Assembly: GCA_023105745.1 (NCBI GenBank)
Contig: JALGQZ010000004.1
Span: forward strand, 36,398,937 to 36,462,936
Source of the DNA: Austropuccinia psidii
Taxonomy: Eukaryota > Basidiomycota > Pucciniomycetes > Pucciniales > Sphaerophragmiaceae
Direction of reading: 5' to 3'
Length of the DNA stretch: 64,000 nucleotides
Shown: positions 35,447 through 47,111 of the stretch, piece after piece
How the letters are laid out: the number at the start of each line of letters is the position of its first letter
Numbering within the stretch: position 1 is the first letter of the stretch
Made by a program: the position numbers and the translations under genes
The notes under the pieces: generated by a model
Databases searched by the model: none
What the model saw: the letters and a program-made list of their open reading frames with translations, nothing else
Told to the model about the DNA's origin: nothing

Positions 35447-37252
35447 TGTAAGGTGTGGATATGAAACTTTGATTAAGAATCAAGTACTCTTCCTGTCCTC
35501 AAAATTTGTATAAGATAAAAAATGATTGAAAAATAGTATGAAATAGTATTTTTAAGAGAAAACATTCCAATTTTATTGTTTTTAACTCCATAAGTAGAAA
35601 AAAATAATATTATGAAGATTTATTGTTTTACCAACAATAAATATTTATCCAAAAATACTCTAAATGAGATATTTAAGGCTACAAAAGTAATTTCTTCAAG
35701 AGAAATTTCAATTGTAATTAATTGAGCATAGAGATGCAAGAAATTGATCAAAGAGCAAAGTATTTCAAAAGATATTTAAAGGAAAACATTCCCAAAAGTG
35801 ACAAGAGTGAATTTGGAAACAAAGTGACAAAGTTAACAGTGATGAAAGATGCTTTAATTCACTTATGGGGTGGTTCAAGGGGTAAAAATGATTATAAGAG
35901 TTACAAAAAATGATTATAATGATTTTTTAACGTGGTTAGAAGGTTTGAGATGATATAAAAAAGGTGGTTGGAATATTTATTTGATTGGTTTAACAGTGTT
36001 TAAACTAATTATAAAAGGAAAAGATTCTAACATGAAGAGAAAAGTGGGGCAAAGAAGACATTCTTTTATAGCCATCAATTTTCTTACTCCAAAAGTAAAT
36101 TTTACTCTTGTCAGCTGTGAAAAACACTCTGACAACAATAAAGCCAATTATGGCATCATTGAACCCTGGTTTAGACCAAAAAAGGGCTGGTTTTAGCCAT
36201 TCTAGACCCGTAAATCAGCCATTACTATAGTAATACCTGGTCCAGAGCCTTCAGAACACGTCAGAATGTGTGTAAGGGATTTAGAAACCAGTTAAAGCTG
36301 TTATTACTAAGATTTTTCTAGCTTAAGGGTAGCTTTACCCTCTTGGAAAAAGTTAAAACTGCCCTGGTTGGTATCAAAACCTCATCATCAATTGAGACAC
36401 AGACCCTATGACTCAATTCCAGGCCAAAAGTGATGAAATTTTGCGTGGATTTTGACATCCCACGCCTGTCAGTAAGGAGTTTGGGGGTCTGGCTCCCCCT
36501 TGGAGCTAGAGTACCTTTTCCCCCAGAATTAATCTTTCCAATTTATTTTTTATTTAATTCCTCATCATGTAATACACTTGTAATCTACACATTAAATTAA
36601 GTTGAGTTTTACAGTACACAACTGTAATAATTGATACCCCATATGTAAATTACAGTTCACTTATGTAATACATGTGCACATTTTGACATTTCAATTGAAA
36701 ATACTCCAATTCCTCATAACTTCTAAACTACACACAACACCTCAATTTTAACACACAAATTGATGGTTAACACCACATGTGGTGTGAATTAAATTAACGT
36801 TTTGAGGATTCTCAACCTTTGTACAGAAAAAACTAAAAACTTAATTTAAGCTTATTTGGAGTTGGGTTACATAAATTTTACCCAGAGGTCACACCACCTT
36901 ATTTTTTGTGAAGAATTTAATGGTGAAGTTATTTTCTTATGTTTTTTTATTGGATAAAAAGCTATAATATAATTTATGCAACTTTTTACCAAAAATATTT
37001 TAATTTTACTAATTTCATTAAAAATCCATTTTTACTTAATTTTTTCAGGTAAAAATGTATTCTCATAATTTTAAAATTTAATGTAATTTTTATTTCAAAT
37101 TATAATGACAATTTTAAATTTTGTATATAAATTTGTATTTATATTTTAATTTTTATCTTGACAGTATAATTAAATTCATTTTTATTTATATTTGTATCTT
37201 ATTTTGTTATTTGTGGTCTTTTGGGTATATGAAAATACCTCTAAGACTCACA
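35447..37252 (-). repeat. 5' LTR of A2
   Basis: 1806 bp, reverse orientation. It starts (plus strand) TGTAAGGTGTGGATATG and ends CTAAGACTCACA. The frame seen at 37192 begins inside this LTR only by chance and is really element B gag after the junction. Confidence 0.95.
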
Positions 37253-37257
37253 CCAGT
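37253..37257. repeat. Target-site duplication of A2 (right)
   Basis: CCAGT, identical to 27236-27240. Confidence 0.9.
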
Positions 37258-39366
37258 GCCTTCACACCATTCAAGAACCAACAGATCATTGGCCAAGAGT
37301 CACCATTATTCACAATCCCAAGAAGCTTTCAGGAGAAGACAAGGATAAAAGGGCAAAAACAAGACCACCTTCAACCAAATGAAGAGAGAGTCAGACCCAA
37401 TGAGTCAGAAGCTGTCAGACTTGGGGAAAGAAGTGCACAAGATCCAGAAGTAGTTTTACACAACTCTAGAATAAGTAGTCCTATTAATATAAATATTACC
37501 CCCACTCAGATTGAACATAATGTTGTCACACCTGAGAATAACTTAAACAGTGATGCACTGTGGTTACAAATGTCCCAATATGCTGAGCAAACTCAAAAGA
37601 AGTTTTCAGAACTTGAAGCAAGCCATGAGAGGATGAAAAAATTAACAGCCTCCATAGAAAAAATTGTTAAAACTCTCAAAGAAGGACATTCTCAATTGAG
37701 CAAAGCCTCTGAAGAAACCAACAAAAGACTGAAGATCCTCTTTGAAGAAAAACACCACAGCAAAAGGGACAGGGGATGTCTTGATCAAGAAATAAACAAA
37801 CTGTTTAATTTCTACCATAAAATGAAGCCCCAACCACAAGGCCATGTTATGGATAATCCATATCACCAAGAGGACATCAAACCAGATGCCATTCTGGTGA
37901 ATAAGGCAAGATCCCCATCTCAATACCAGGATGGAGATAATATGTCTTATTCTGAGAAGGAAGCCTTAAAACAGCTCCCTGAGGCCTCAAGCTGGCCCAA
38001 ATTCTCTGGTAAAGGAAAATATGATAATATGGAACTCATACAATATATTAATGGACTTTTCATTGATGTACCAAGCATACCAGACTACTGGATTACTGCC
38101 AGACTTAATACAGAATTTAAAGGACATGCTAGTATTTGGTACACAGAAATGAAAGGAATCCATGGCAGGAGAAACTGGCCATGGTGGAAGAGTCAAATCA
38201 TCCAAAAGTACAGCAATGGTACTTGGATATGGAAAAAGACCATGTAATTTGAAAATGACAAGTATTCAGTGGACAAACATCCATATTAATGGTGTCTCAG
38301 ACAGTCTAAAAGAATTAAAGCCATTGATCCTCCAATGAACATTCAGATGAGGAATCACAAACTCCTGACAAAAATGCCAGGAGAACTAGACCATGCAGTG
38401 AAATTCAGATGCAACCATCATTGCACTCTAGATGAAATTGCAAATACCTTACAAGAAATAAGGAAAAGAACAAATGTAGGGAAATATTCCCCATATAAAA
38501 ACAGTGGTTTCAAAGAGAAACAACCTTTCAGGGTAGATCTTAAAGACAAACCCAGAGAAAGAGTGGGAGAAGTGATTAAGAAGAAAAATGATTGTCACAA
38601 TTGTGGTTCAACAGAAAATTATGCCAATAACTGTGGAAAGGCAAAGAAAAAAGTCTATTCCATTGAGAAAGTCCCAGAGGAGGAATCCCCCACAGAGGAT
38701 TCTGAATCAGACTCTATGGGTGATGCCATCAGAGAACAATCTAATGAAGAGAAAGACCCAAGAGAGGAATTTCTAGTGGAATACCAAGAGGAAACCACAC
38801 TAGGAATCCAGGACATACAGTTGGAAGCAGGCATGCCACAAGACACTGCCAATAAAAACTTGTGCAAACATACACAGGATGCACAGACATTCCTGGTCAC
38901 ACCAACCAAAGGAATGGCATACATATATGGGACAGCCGCAAAAATGACTTTTTGCATTGACAATGCTCAAAGCCTATTGATCATTGACAGTAGGGAACAC
39001 TGCTCCATAGTGGCCAGAAATTATCTGGAAAACCACTTCTTAAATTGGGAAGAACATCTCTTTCCAACCAAGGCAAAGCACTTTAAAAGTGCTTCAGGGA
39101 AGATGACTTCCATTGGGAAAATTATCAAAGAGATAATTATACCCCACAGGAAAGATAATATCAGACTAAAACCAAAGTTTTTAGTGCTTGATGATGCCCA
39201 CATTGACATTTTCTTACTGGGGACAGATTACCAGAGGATCTATGGGATTGATATTTACAATAGTAAAAACAGGCACATTACCATTGGTACCAACAAGGAA
39301 AAGAAATTTTCACTTGATATATACCAAATATATGCCCAGGATCCACTGGCAGAACTAATGAATTAA
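37258..39366 (+). pseudogene. Element B gag and protease, second part
   Basis: The main gag frame continues across the A2 insertion in phase. It holds a coiled coil (FSELEASHERMKKLTASIEK, KASEETNKRL), the core GLFIDVPSIPDYWITARL and IWYTEMKGIHGRRNWPWW, the knuckle CHNCGSTENYANNC (His replaced by Asn), an acidic linker (EEESPTEDSESDSMGD), and a retropepsin-like region whose active site reads IIDSREHCSIV instead of DSG. Stops are at 38245-38247 and about 38287, and the frame ends at 39364-39366. The overlapping upstream frame also continues here to about 37434 (SHHSRTNRSLAKSHHYSQSQ). Gag, protease and the start of pol share one frame in this family. Confidence 0.85.
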
Positions 39367-39426
39367 TTCAGAGAGGGCCAGTTCAGCACTACCATCACCA
39401 GTAGACAGAAACTAAGTTTTCTGAAG

Positions 39427-40520
39427 ATGCTGATAAAGAATAAACCAGCATTTGCCATTGGTGAGGAACCATTGGGCAAAATTAGAGGCCATGATATAAA
39501 ATTATATCTGGATGTGGAAAGACCCTATCCACCCATGCTGAGAAGACCTCCATACCCAGAAAGTCTGGAGACTAGGAAGGAAATTGAGAAAAACATCAAT
39601 GAACTTCTAGAAATGGAGGTCATCAGGAAGCAGTGGAAATCACCCCTCCTGTACCTATCACCTGGCATGATGGCAAATCTAGGTTGTGTGGAGACTTCAG
39701 AGCTCTTAGTAACTACACCAAAGCTGACAGATACCCTATACCAAGGATTACTCATGCCCTAGACAAACTGGCAAAAGCAAAATACATAACCAAGATGGAT
39801 TGTATGAAAGGCTTCCACCAGAATGGAGTTAAACCAAACTTCATGAAACTACTCAGAATCATATGCCATTTGGGCATATACGAGTACACCAGGATGCCAT
39901 TTGGCATTAAAAATGCACCATCCAACTTCCAAAGGATGCTGGACACAATATTTAAAGAAGAAATATTAGAAGGCTGGATGGTAGTATATATTGATGACAT
40001 CATTATATACTCAGAGACATGGGTGAACCATGTTCAGTATATAGACAGAGTGCTAAGTAAATGCACACCCATTAATCTGAAAATTTCACTTAAAATATGC
40101 AATTTTGGCCAACAAGAGTTACTAGCTCTAGGACATAAAGTCTCAGGTCTGAGTCTGGCCATAGACCAGAACAAAGTAGCAGAAGTACTGCTAAGGCCAG
40201 TACCAATGAAAATCAAAGAGATGCAATCTTTCCTTGGGTTTGCAAGCTACTACGGAAACCACATCAGGAATTTTTCCCACATAACTAGTAGTCTGTACAA
40301 GTTATGTTCAAAAAATTCAGTTTTTGAGATTACCAAGGAAAGGAGGGATTCATATGAGAGGATCAAACATGAACTCACAAACTCACCTGTCCTCATCTTA
40401 CCTGACTTTGAACTACCATTCAAGTTATACATAGATGCAGCATGTAGCCAAGGCTTAGGAGCAGCCCTTCACCAGAGACAAATTGTGGATGGTGAACCAA
40501 GAGAGGGAGTAATATGCTAA
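39427..40520 (+). pseudogene. Element B reverse transcriptase
   Basis: A first frame (39427-39762) carries FAIGEEPLGKIRGHDIKL and RPYPPMLRRPPYPESLE. After a frameshift near 39640 the RT continues from 39633 with [42 protein letters not shown], the intact catalytic VVYIDDIIIYSETW, and the connection segment FLGFASYYGNHIRNF. It runs into RNase H at [21 protein letters not shown] at 40518-40520 replaces a Tyr or similar codon before [13 protein letters not shown]. Confidence 0.9.
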
Positions 40521-41429
40521 ATATCTAGGAAACTGAAAGATTCAGAAGCCAGGTATGGGGAAACCCAGAATGAATGTTTATGTTTAGTGTGGGCTCTAGA
40601 GAAACTCCACTATTATTTGGAGGGTGTAGTCTTTGAAGTCTACACAGACTGCACAGCCTTGAAGTCTTTACTGAACATGAAGACTACAAATAGAACCATG
40701 TTGAGGTGGCAAATAGTCATTCAAGAGTATAGGGGAAATATGAACATCATATACAAGGAAGGTAAAAGCCATACCAATGCAGATGGCCTCAGTAGATGGC
40801 AACTGGACAATGTCAAAAGCAATCAAAGCAATCAAGCCTATGACCCTGAAGGAGAAGCCAAAATCCCTATCCATTTCATGAAAGTAGATAGGAGGAAAAA
40901 CTTCAGATTTTCTGAATGGGCACCAGAAAGTGGTACCCCAAACAGTGGAGATACTGATTCAGAAGGAACAGAAACTCCCATATTGGGAATAAGCTCCTCA
41001 CAACTGAATAATTAATCTTTCAGTGAAGTAATGAAGACATATGCCAAAAGCAAACAGTGTGGCATATTGTTGCAACTCCTTCAACAGAAATACAGGAGCC
41101 CAGAGCTGGAAACCCAGCTGGAGGAACCCTGGTTGAGGGATTATAAGGACAACACGTTTTTCCTTATAGATGGCCTTCTCTACCATAGGGAGAAACACAC
41201 AAGTGCACTCACAGTGGTAGACAGAGACCATATATCCCTGATCCTGCAGGAATGCCATGACTGCCCCTATATGGGACACATGAGTGAAAACAGGACCAAG
41301 GAAAGGGTAGCAAGCACAGCTTGGTGGCCCAAATGGGAACAAGAGTTGAGTGAATATATCAACACTTGTGAAAGATTCCAGAAGGCAAATAGAAAACATT
41401 GGAAAAAGTATGGCTACTTCAAAACATAG
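40521..41429 (+). pseudogene. Element B RNase H C-terminus and integrase zinc finger
   Basis: In the same frame as the [23 protein letters not shown], then [10 protein letters not shown], a family-specific acidic linker ([20 protein letters not shown]), a TAA after QLNN (41013-41015), and the HHCC-type region HTSALTVVDRDHISLILQEC ... INTCERFQKAN, where the second Cys of CXXC is Phe. Confidence 0.85.
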
Positions 41430-42564
41430 AAGAACCCAAACACCCATGGGAAACCATCAACATGGACTGGGTTACAGGACTTGTCCCAGGAGGCAAAGAA
41501 AACTTCAATGCTTGCCTGATCATATTTGATAGGTTCAGCAAGAGTGTGAGTTTCCTGCCAGTCACAAGGAGGATACAGCAATGGATACTGCCTTGTTATT
41601 TTGGAATAACATAATATCCACCTGTGGAGTCCCTAAAATTATCATTAGTGATAGGAACCCAAAATTCACATAGGAATTTTGGACCAGCTTGTATGACATG
41701 CTTGTTACTAAACTTTCATTCTCCAGATCTTACCATCTGTAAAAAGATGGCCTAGCTGAAAGGATGATCCAAACCATGGAGGATATCCTCAGACGGTTCT
41801 GTGCATATGGCATGAAATATAAGGACCATGAAGGTTACACCCATGACTGGGTTATTCTTCTACCAGCAGTCCAGCTGGCTTATAACACAGGCCAGCACTC
41901 TACCACAGGAAAAACACCTTCACTGGTAAAGAAAGGGTGGAACCCCCTATTGCCTGTGGATAAATTGATAAATAATCTTTAGACTATCCACCCCACAGCC
42001 AAGGACTTCCATGATATGTGGAAGAAGGCTTGTGACACAGCTGCCAAATGCATACCTGAGGAAAAAGAATACAACAAACAGAGGTGGGACAAATCACACA
42101 TGGAACCTGACTTTAAAGAAGGGGACCAAGTGTTAGTGTCTACACTAAAATTCATCAATTTTAAGGGACAAAAGAAGATGAGAGACTCATTTGTAGGGCC
42201 CTTCACTATAATTAAGCTGATAGGGAAAAATGCAGTTGAAGTCAGATTCAAAGAAGGATTTTCTAGGAAACACCCAGTATTCCCAGTGAGTCTGGTTAAG
42301 CCATACTTCCAAACAGAGGAGGATAAGTTCCCCTCCAGGAAGAAGAATCCCACTCCACCAAAAATAGTGGAAGTGGAAGACTCCCCTGGGCCAGTGAGGA
42401 AAATCGTCAATGCCAGGAAGATCAGACTTAATGGTAAAGAACAAAGACAATACTTGGTCAGATTCAACAACCAGACAGCTGACAAAAACAAATGGTTGGC
42501 AGAAGATGCCATACCAGATGAGAAACTTCACTTGAGAAGATTCAGAGCCTCTAGGAGTACTTAA
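41399..42564 (+). pseudogene. Element B integrase core and chromodomain tail
   Basis: Three frames in succession: 41399-41614 (NMDWVTGLVPGGKENFNACL), a short piece with [10 protein letters not shown] then TAG, and 41764-42564. The segment with the catalytic Glu is KDGLAERMIQTMEDI, preceded by a TAA. The tail has VLVSTLKFINFKGQKKMRDS and the chromodomain-like QRQYLVRFNNQTADKNKWLA. A TAG ends the 41764 frame at 41980-41982 and reading resumes directly in phase. Confidence 0.88.
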
Positions 42565-42591
42565 CAGTGTCATAAATAATGAGCATTCTTT

Positions 42592-42603
42592 ACAGGGAGG
42601 GTA
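42592..42603 (+). promoter_or_regulatory. Polypurine tract of element B
   Basis: ACAGGGAGGGTA directly before the 3' LTR start TGTCAGCC. Confidence 0.75.
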
Positions 42604-43366
42604 TGTCAGCCTGTGACTCAAAACCAGAGCACAAGCATGAAAGCCAAATACAATAAATCAATGGTATAGCCAAGATACCACCAAAACGTGGAGCTGAGCC
42701 AAATCAGCTCAGAAGGTACCAAACGAAAGAGGAAAATTACCTCTTTCCAAATATACAAGTCCTATAATCATAGGACAAAGAATAACAAAGTTATTCCTGC
42801 TCAAAGTTGTTGCTGAGCATAAACCTTAATTTTCACCTCTAATATGAAATGCAGAGGAAGAGGCTTAACCCCATCAAATGGGAATTAAAAATGAAGCTCT
42901 AAGTCAGGGATATCCAATGGTACTAGCCAAACTGAGCTAGCACCAGAATTACAGAAGTTATGACCAAAATAAGGTCAAATAAGGGTGAATAAAATATTCA
43001 CCTCTCATCTAACTTCTACAGATTTAGTGTGAGATAACTAAAGTGGGGTCTTTTTGGAAAGGGAGCCATAAGGGCTATCAGATGGTGCAATCCATTTCCC
43101 CATATCTCATCTAGAACAAAAGTTATGAGGCAAACAAGCTCCATACAGTTTCTAAATAAAACATATATATGTACAAGAAATCTTGTACATGGCATAACAT
43201 TGCCACACTTAATGCTAGTCATATCAAATAAGGTACCAATGTGTAGAAAACATCCAGGGCTACACAGTTAACCAACTTTGAGCTTGATATCTCAAAAACT
43301 GACAAAGTTATGGCAGTTCTAACCTCAAAATCCCACAGTTAGACCAATACAGTCTTACTGTGGGAT
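42604..43366 (+). repeat. 3' LTR of element B, first part
   Basis: 763 bp matching the start of the LTR at 24350. It is cut at GGGAT (43362-43366) by element C and continues at 53248. Confidence 0.95.
43362..43366. repeat. Target-site duplication of element C (left)
   Basis: GGGAT, repeated exactly at 53243-53247. The undisturbed site CTGTGGGATATTCTCC is present in the 5' LTR of element B. Confidence 0.97.
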
Positions 43367-44988
43367 TGTCACAACCACGAGTTTGACCCTCCTCCTTGAT
43401 GGTTGCGGCAATCCAACCTGGAGCCAATTGGCCACTTCATATCATTTATGGCCCATTGGCCCCTTTTTGGGTGTTCAATGGCTCTTACGCCAAAACCCAT
43501 TCCAATGGTCATTTATGGCCTCAGGCCATATCCTGCTGCCATTGGCCCTCCTGGCCAATTCACACCTCACCAACCCCCAGGCCTTCAGCATTGTTTTTGG
43601 GCCTGGGGGGTCCTTTTTGTCTTCTAGGGGTCTCCAGGCCCCCCCTTTTCATTAGGGGGTCTTGGGCCATTTAGGCCCCCTACGGTCCGTAGGCCTTTCA
43701 GGCCCCTTTTGGCCTAATCCAATGAGGCCAAAAGGGGACAAAAGGAGAAACCACCTAGCCCCCAAGGCCAGGTGGGTCCCAAACCACATCTGGGCCCACC
43801 TGAGCCAAAATTGGCCATATTTCCCTTGGACCCAAAATTGGCCAAAAACGCCTTGGACACCCTTTTGGCCATAAATCACGTAGGACTCATTTTTGGCCAT
43901 GGACCACTATGGACCAATATCTCCGTCATGGCCTCTGGCAACCACCAGGGGCCACCAAATCAGTTCATCAAGCTTTTCCCTCAACTTAAGGAAGATTCTG
44001 CTATTCCTCCATGCACCCCGTACTCAAGGTTGCAGGAGTGGTGCATATATGGTGTTATATACCATTATGCACCATTTTTGCTCAGCAATTCAATGGTGAC
44101 GTTTTCAGGACTCAATTCCACCTTCTCAACTCAAGGCACCAAAATCCAATGCCCATTTTGAAGGAGGACTTTTGGACTCATCAGTTTGGTAATCCATGGC
44201 GGCAAGCAGAAGACCATTCAAGGACTCCAACCACCTGGCTATGCAGGAGTTGGGTTGGTAATCTCATTCAGGATTCTTCCAAGGTTCATTCTCAGAGGTA
44301 TTCCATCATTTCAATCAGTTGTCAAGGCATCAAGTATTTCAATACTCCTTGGAAAACGCAATTGGTTCATACAGGCGGCAATCAATCAACCTGTATGTAC
44401 TTGGCCCAATTGGGCCAATTCATATTCCACTGTGGGAATTCAATCACACAGTTCAATTTCATAATGGCCAGAACTGTATTGGCCCGATTCGGACGATACA
44501 GCCGGTGATCCATCTTCAGGATCAATCTTTCAGTTTTTTCACATATACTGGCCACCTCTCAGCACCTGGGGACTTTTTCCCCAGTTAGTTAATATATTGG
44601 ATTTATTTTTATCCTTATTTTCTTTTACATTATTAAAGTTAATACTGATAATATTAAGTCAGTCATTAGCACCTTTTTCTCTTTATTTCTTCGCCTGTCA
44701 GTGGATATTGGTGGTCATATCCTTTACTAATTCCATTGTTCTTTCTGGCAGGTTGAAACAGTGAATTGAGGATTCACTTGGTTGGCTTCTTGGCTTTGGC
44801 TTCCTTTTATTTTGGCCTCTGGCTTCATACTTCTTATTCTTTGTTATCTTTGGCATATTTGTCCTTTCTCTATTTCCTGCTTAAGAAATATATTCCATAG
44901 TATTTCTTATCATCTTTTGGAGCCCTCCAAGTGAGTTCTTGATTCCTGAGTGCCAGGCCCTCTTGCTTCCATAAGAGCCCCTGTGACA
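43367..44988 (+). repeat. 5' LTR of element C
   Basis: 1622 bp. About six differences from the 3' LTR in the first 150 bases, fewer later. The 5' part is packed with GGCC words (TTTTGGCC, AGGCCCC), many in inverted pairs. All three plus frames stay open for 65-165 codons through lack of stops. These are composition effects, not genes. Confidence 0.97.
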
Positions 44989-45762
44989 TTAGATTAATTA
45001 ACTCATAATTTCTTTTCATTCTATTCATTCATTCTTTATCATTTTTATTCATTCATTATTCATCAATTTCATTCATTCATTCATCGAAATTATGACTCTT
45101 TAACGCTTATGAAAAATTATGATTCTTCGTCATCTCTCAATTTTCTCTCATTCATTTCTTCATTCTGAAAATTGAAAGCTGACCCAAATTTTATTTTTCT
45201 GTCTATCTTTTCAATCTTAATCTCAATCATCAATCTCATTTTATCCTTCATTTCAGACATCTTATTATTTTGTTTTTCAGATTATTCATCAGATTATTCA
45301 GACACGTTCTTCATATCAGGATTCAATTTGATTTTCTCTTCAAGAATTTTGATTTCAGGAAGAATTCACTTGATAATTGATTTGATTGACTTATTTGACA
45401 TAATTGATATTGACTTCAAGATATTTGATTGACCTGAAGATTTTTCCATTGATTTGCTGCATTTCACATCAAGACTTTGACATAAATTGATTTTTGACTC
45501 AAGAATTCATTTGACTGATTGATTTTCACTGCAAGATTTGATTTCATTGATTTTATTGACTTCAAGATTTTCATTGATTTTGATTCTTTGGCTTCAAGAC
45601 TCATCTGATTGATTGATTGACGTACTTGAAGACTTTAATTGATTCATTGATTTTTTCCCCTCAAGATTTCATTTGATTTGATCCTCAAGACTATTTCGGT
45701 TTTGTCTCAAGTTTTGTTCAAAGTTTTGATTCTTTTATATAAATTTTACTCTTATTTAAATC
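44989..45762 (+). other. Element C leader
   Basis: Untranslated region between LTR and gag. It has an (ATTC)n-like stretch at about 45015-45090 and many degenerate copies of a TCAAGANTTNATTGATT-type word from 45290 to 45710. No clear TGG-type primer-binding site follows the LTR (TTAGATTAATTAACTC), so priming may differ from families A, B and D. Confidence 0.6.
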
Positions 45763-47079
45763 ATGCCACTCCAACACTCACCTCCCGCAAGACAGACAAG
45801 ATCTTAGGCTTGAACTCAAGCTGTTCTTACTCCTACTCCAAGAGTTCCTCTTGATGGCACCCCAGCAGTTACTCAACTGAGGGCCCAATTAGATAGAGGA
45901 CCCCGCATGGAAGGAGCAGCACCATCCAGGAAGGAAGGAAGAGTGCCAAGAAGATCAAATTCTTTTTCAGGAGTAGTTGGTGGTTTTCCAGGCATGTCAA
46001 GGGCTAGTTTCAAAGGTCCAGGTGAAGACGGTGAAGAGGAAGAGTCTGAAGGTACTGAAGGTGTTCCTGCTCCGGTGGGGGCATCCCAAGGTACTGGAAG
46101 ACCAGCTCTAGCCCAGTCTGATCAGCCTGTCTCTCATCACTCTAAACCATCTTTATTGGCCATTATGCAGCAAATGACTCAGATTATGGCCAATCTTCAA
46201 GCAGCTTCTTCTTCTGATTCATCAAGACCACCAGCCTTCAAGACTCCATCTATGAAGGCACCAGAATGCTTTGATGGGACTCAGCCCTTCAAAGTCAGAA
46301 GCTTTATTCAGTCATGTCAGCTTATCTTTCATAATGATCCGGCAAACTTCTCTCAAGACAGGAAGAAGGTTCTTTATGCCACTTCATTTCTTATTGGCAG
46401 GGCTGCAAAATGGATTGAGCCTTACCTTTCTAACCTCACCAATCAAGACTCAAGTTATCTTCTCAATTCTTGGCCATTATTTGAATCCCAACTCTTCACT
46501 TTATTTGGAGACCCAAATGAAGTTAGAAAAGCTGAAGCAGAGTTGGATGGCCTTAGGATGAAAGAAGGTGGCCATGTTTCACTATACATAGCCGATTTCA
46601 GGAGTTTGGTTTCAAGAATTGGGGATTGGGGAGAAAGAGCTCTCATTCATCATTTCAGGAAGGGATTGCCATCCAGGATTTTGGATCAATTGGCCTCCCA
46701 TCCTTCAAATATTTATTCTATTCAAGACTTAATGGACGTTACTCTGGAACTTGATACCAGGTACCATGAGAGGCAAAAGGAGAAGAATCATCAGCAAGAG
46801 AAGAAACATGAAGCCTCAAAGTCAAGTTCTTCTCATCATCAAAATTCTTCAAGCTCAAGTCACAAGAAGAAGAATTTTCATGCTCAAAAGCGGGACAAGC
46901 CCCATTCTTCCTTGTTGAATAAGGACTTCAAGCTGAAAGGTTCTGAAAAAGAAAGAAGAATCAAAGAGGGTCTTTGTACCTATTGTGGTGGGAAGCATAG
47001 TCTTGAGTCTTGCTTCAAGAGACCTCAGAACAAGCTTGCCCAACCGTCAGGCCAGTTTCCCAGCCAGGGAAAAGCCTGA
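45763..47079 (+). pseudogene. Element C gag (two nonsense codons)
   Basis: The ATG at 45763 opens MPLQHSPPARQTRS; TAG at 45805-45807 and TGA at 45811-45813 follow, where Gln and Arg would fit. From 45907 the frame is open for 390 codons: a Ser/Glu/Gly-rich N-terminus, a matrix-capsid type region (APECFDGTQPFKVRSFIQSC, AAKWIEPYLSNL, WPLFESQLFTLFGDP, RKGLPSRILDQL), a basic Ser/His/Lys segment and a zinc knuckle CTYCGGKHSLESC. It ends with TGA at 47077-47079, just after a GGGAAAA slippery site. Gag would package the element RNA in cytoplasmic particles. A downstream ATG at 45907 might still allow a shortened product. Confidence 0.92.
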
Positions 47080-47111
47080 GTGGAGACCATGTTGTGTTCA
47101 ATGGTCTTCAC
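47067..47111 (+). promoter_or_regulatory. Putative -1 programmed frameshift signal, gag to pol
   Basis: In the gag frame the heptamer reads G GGA AAA (47067-47073). A 6-base spacer that includes the gag stop follows, then an inverted repeat GTGGAGACCAT (47080-47090) / ATGGTCTTCAC (47101-47111) with a 10-base loop; all 11 pairs form in RNA, one of them G-U. Pol is in the -1 frame and overlaps the end of gag. Heptamer type, spacing and stem all match canonical eukaryotic -1 signals. Confidence 0.75.

Larger units (their letters stand above)
27241..37252 (-). mobile_element. Ty3/gypsy family A element A2 (complete, antisense)
   Basis: A full-length 10,012-bp copy in reverse orientation inside element B gag, with exact 5-bp duplications CCAGT. 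The order on its own strand is 5' LTR 37252-35447, primer site, gag exon 1, intron, gag, protease, RT, RNase H, integrase, polypurine tract, 3' LTR 29020-27241. It is disabled by stops, frameshifts and catalytic substitutions in protease, RT and integrase. Confidence 0.95.

Noticed and set aside
37192..37252. Start of a 351-codon gag frame inside the A2 LTR
   Set aside because: The first 20 codons belong to the A2 LTR; the true gag frame comes from element B upstream of the insertion.
43383..44588. Several 65-165 codon frames in the element C 5' LTR, repeated in the 3' LTR at 51610-52842
   Set aside because: They occur in three frames at once, lie in LTR sequence and follow from low stop frequency in GC-rich DNA.
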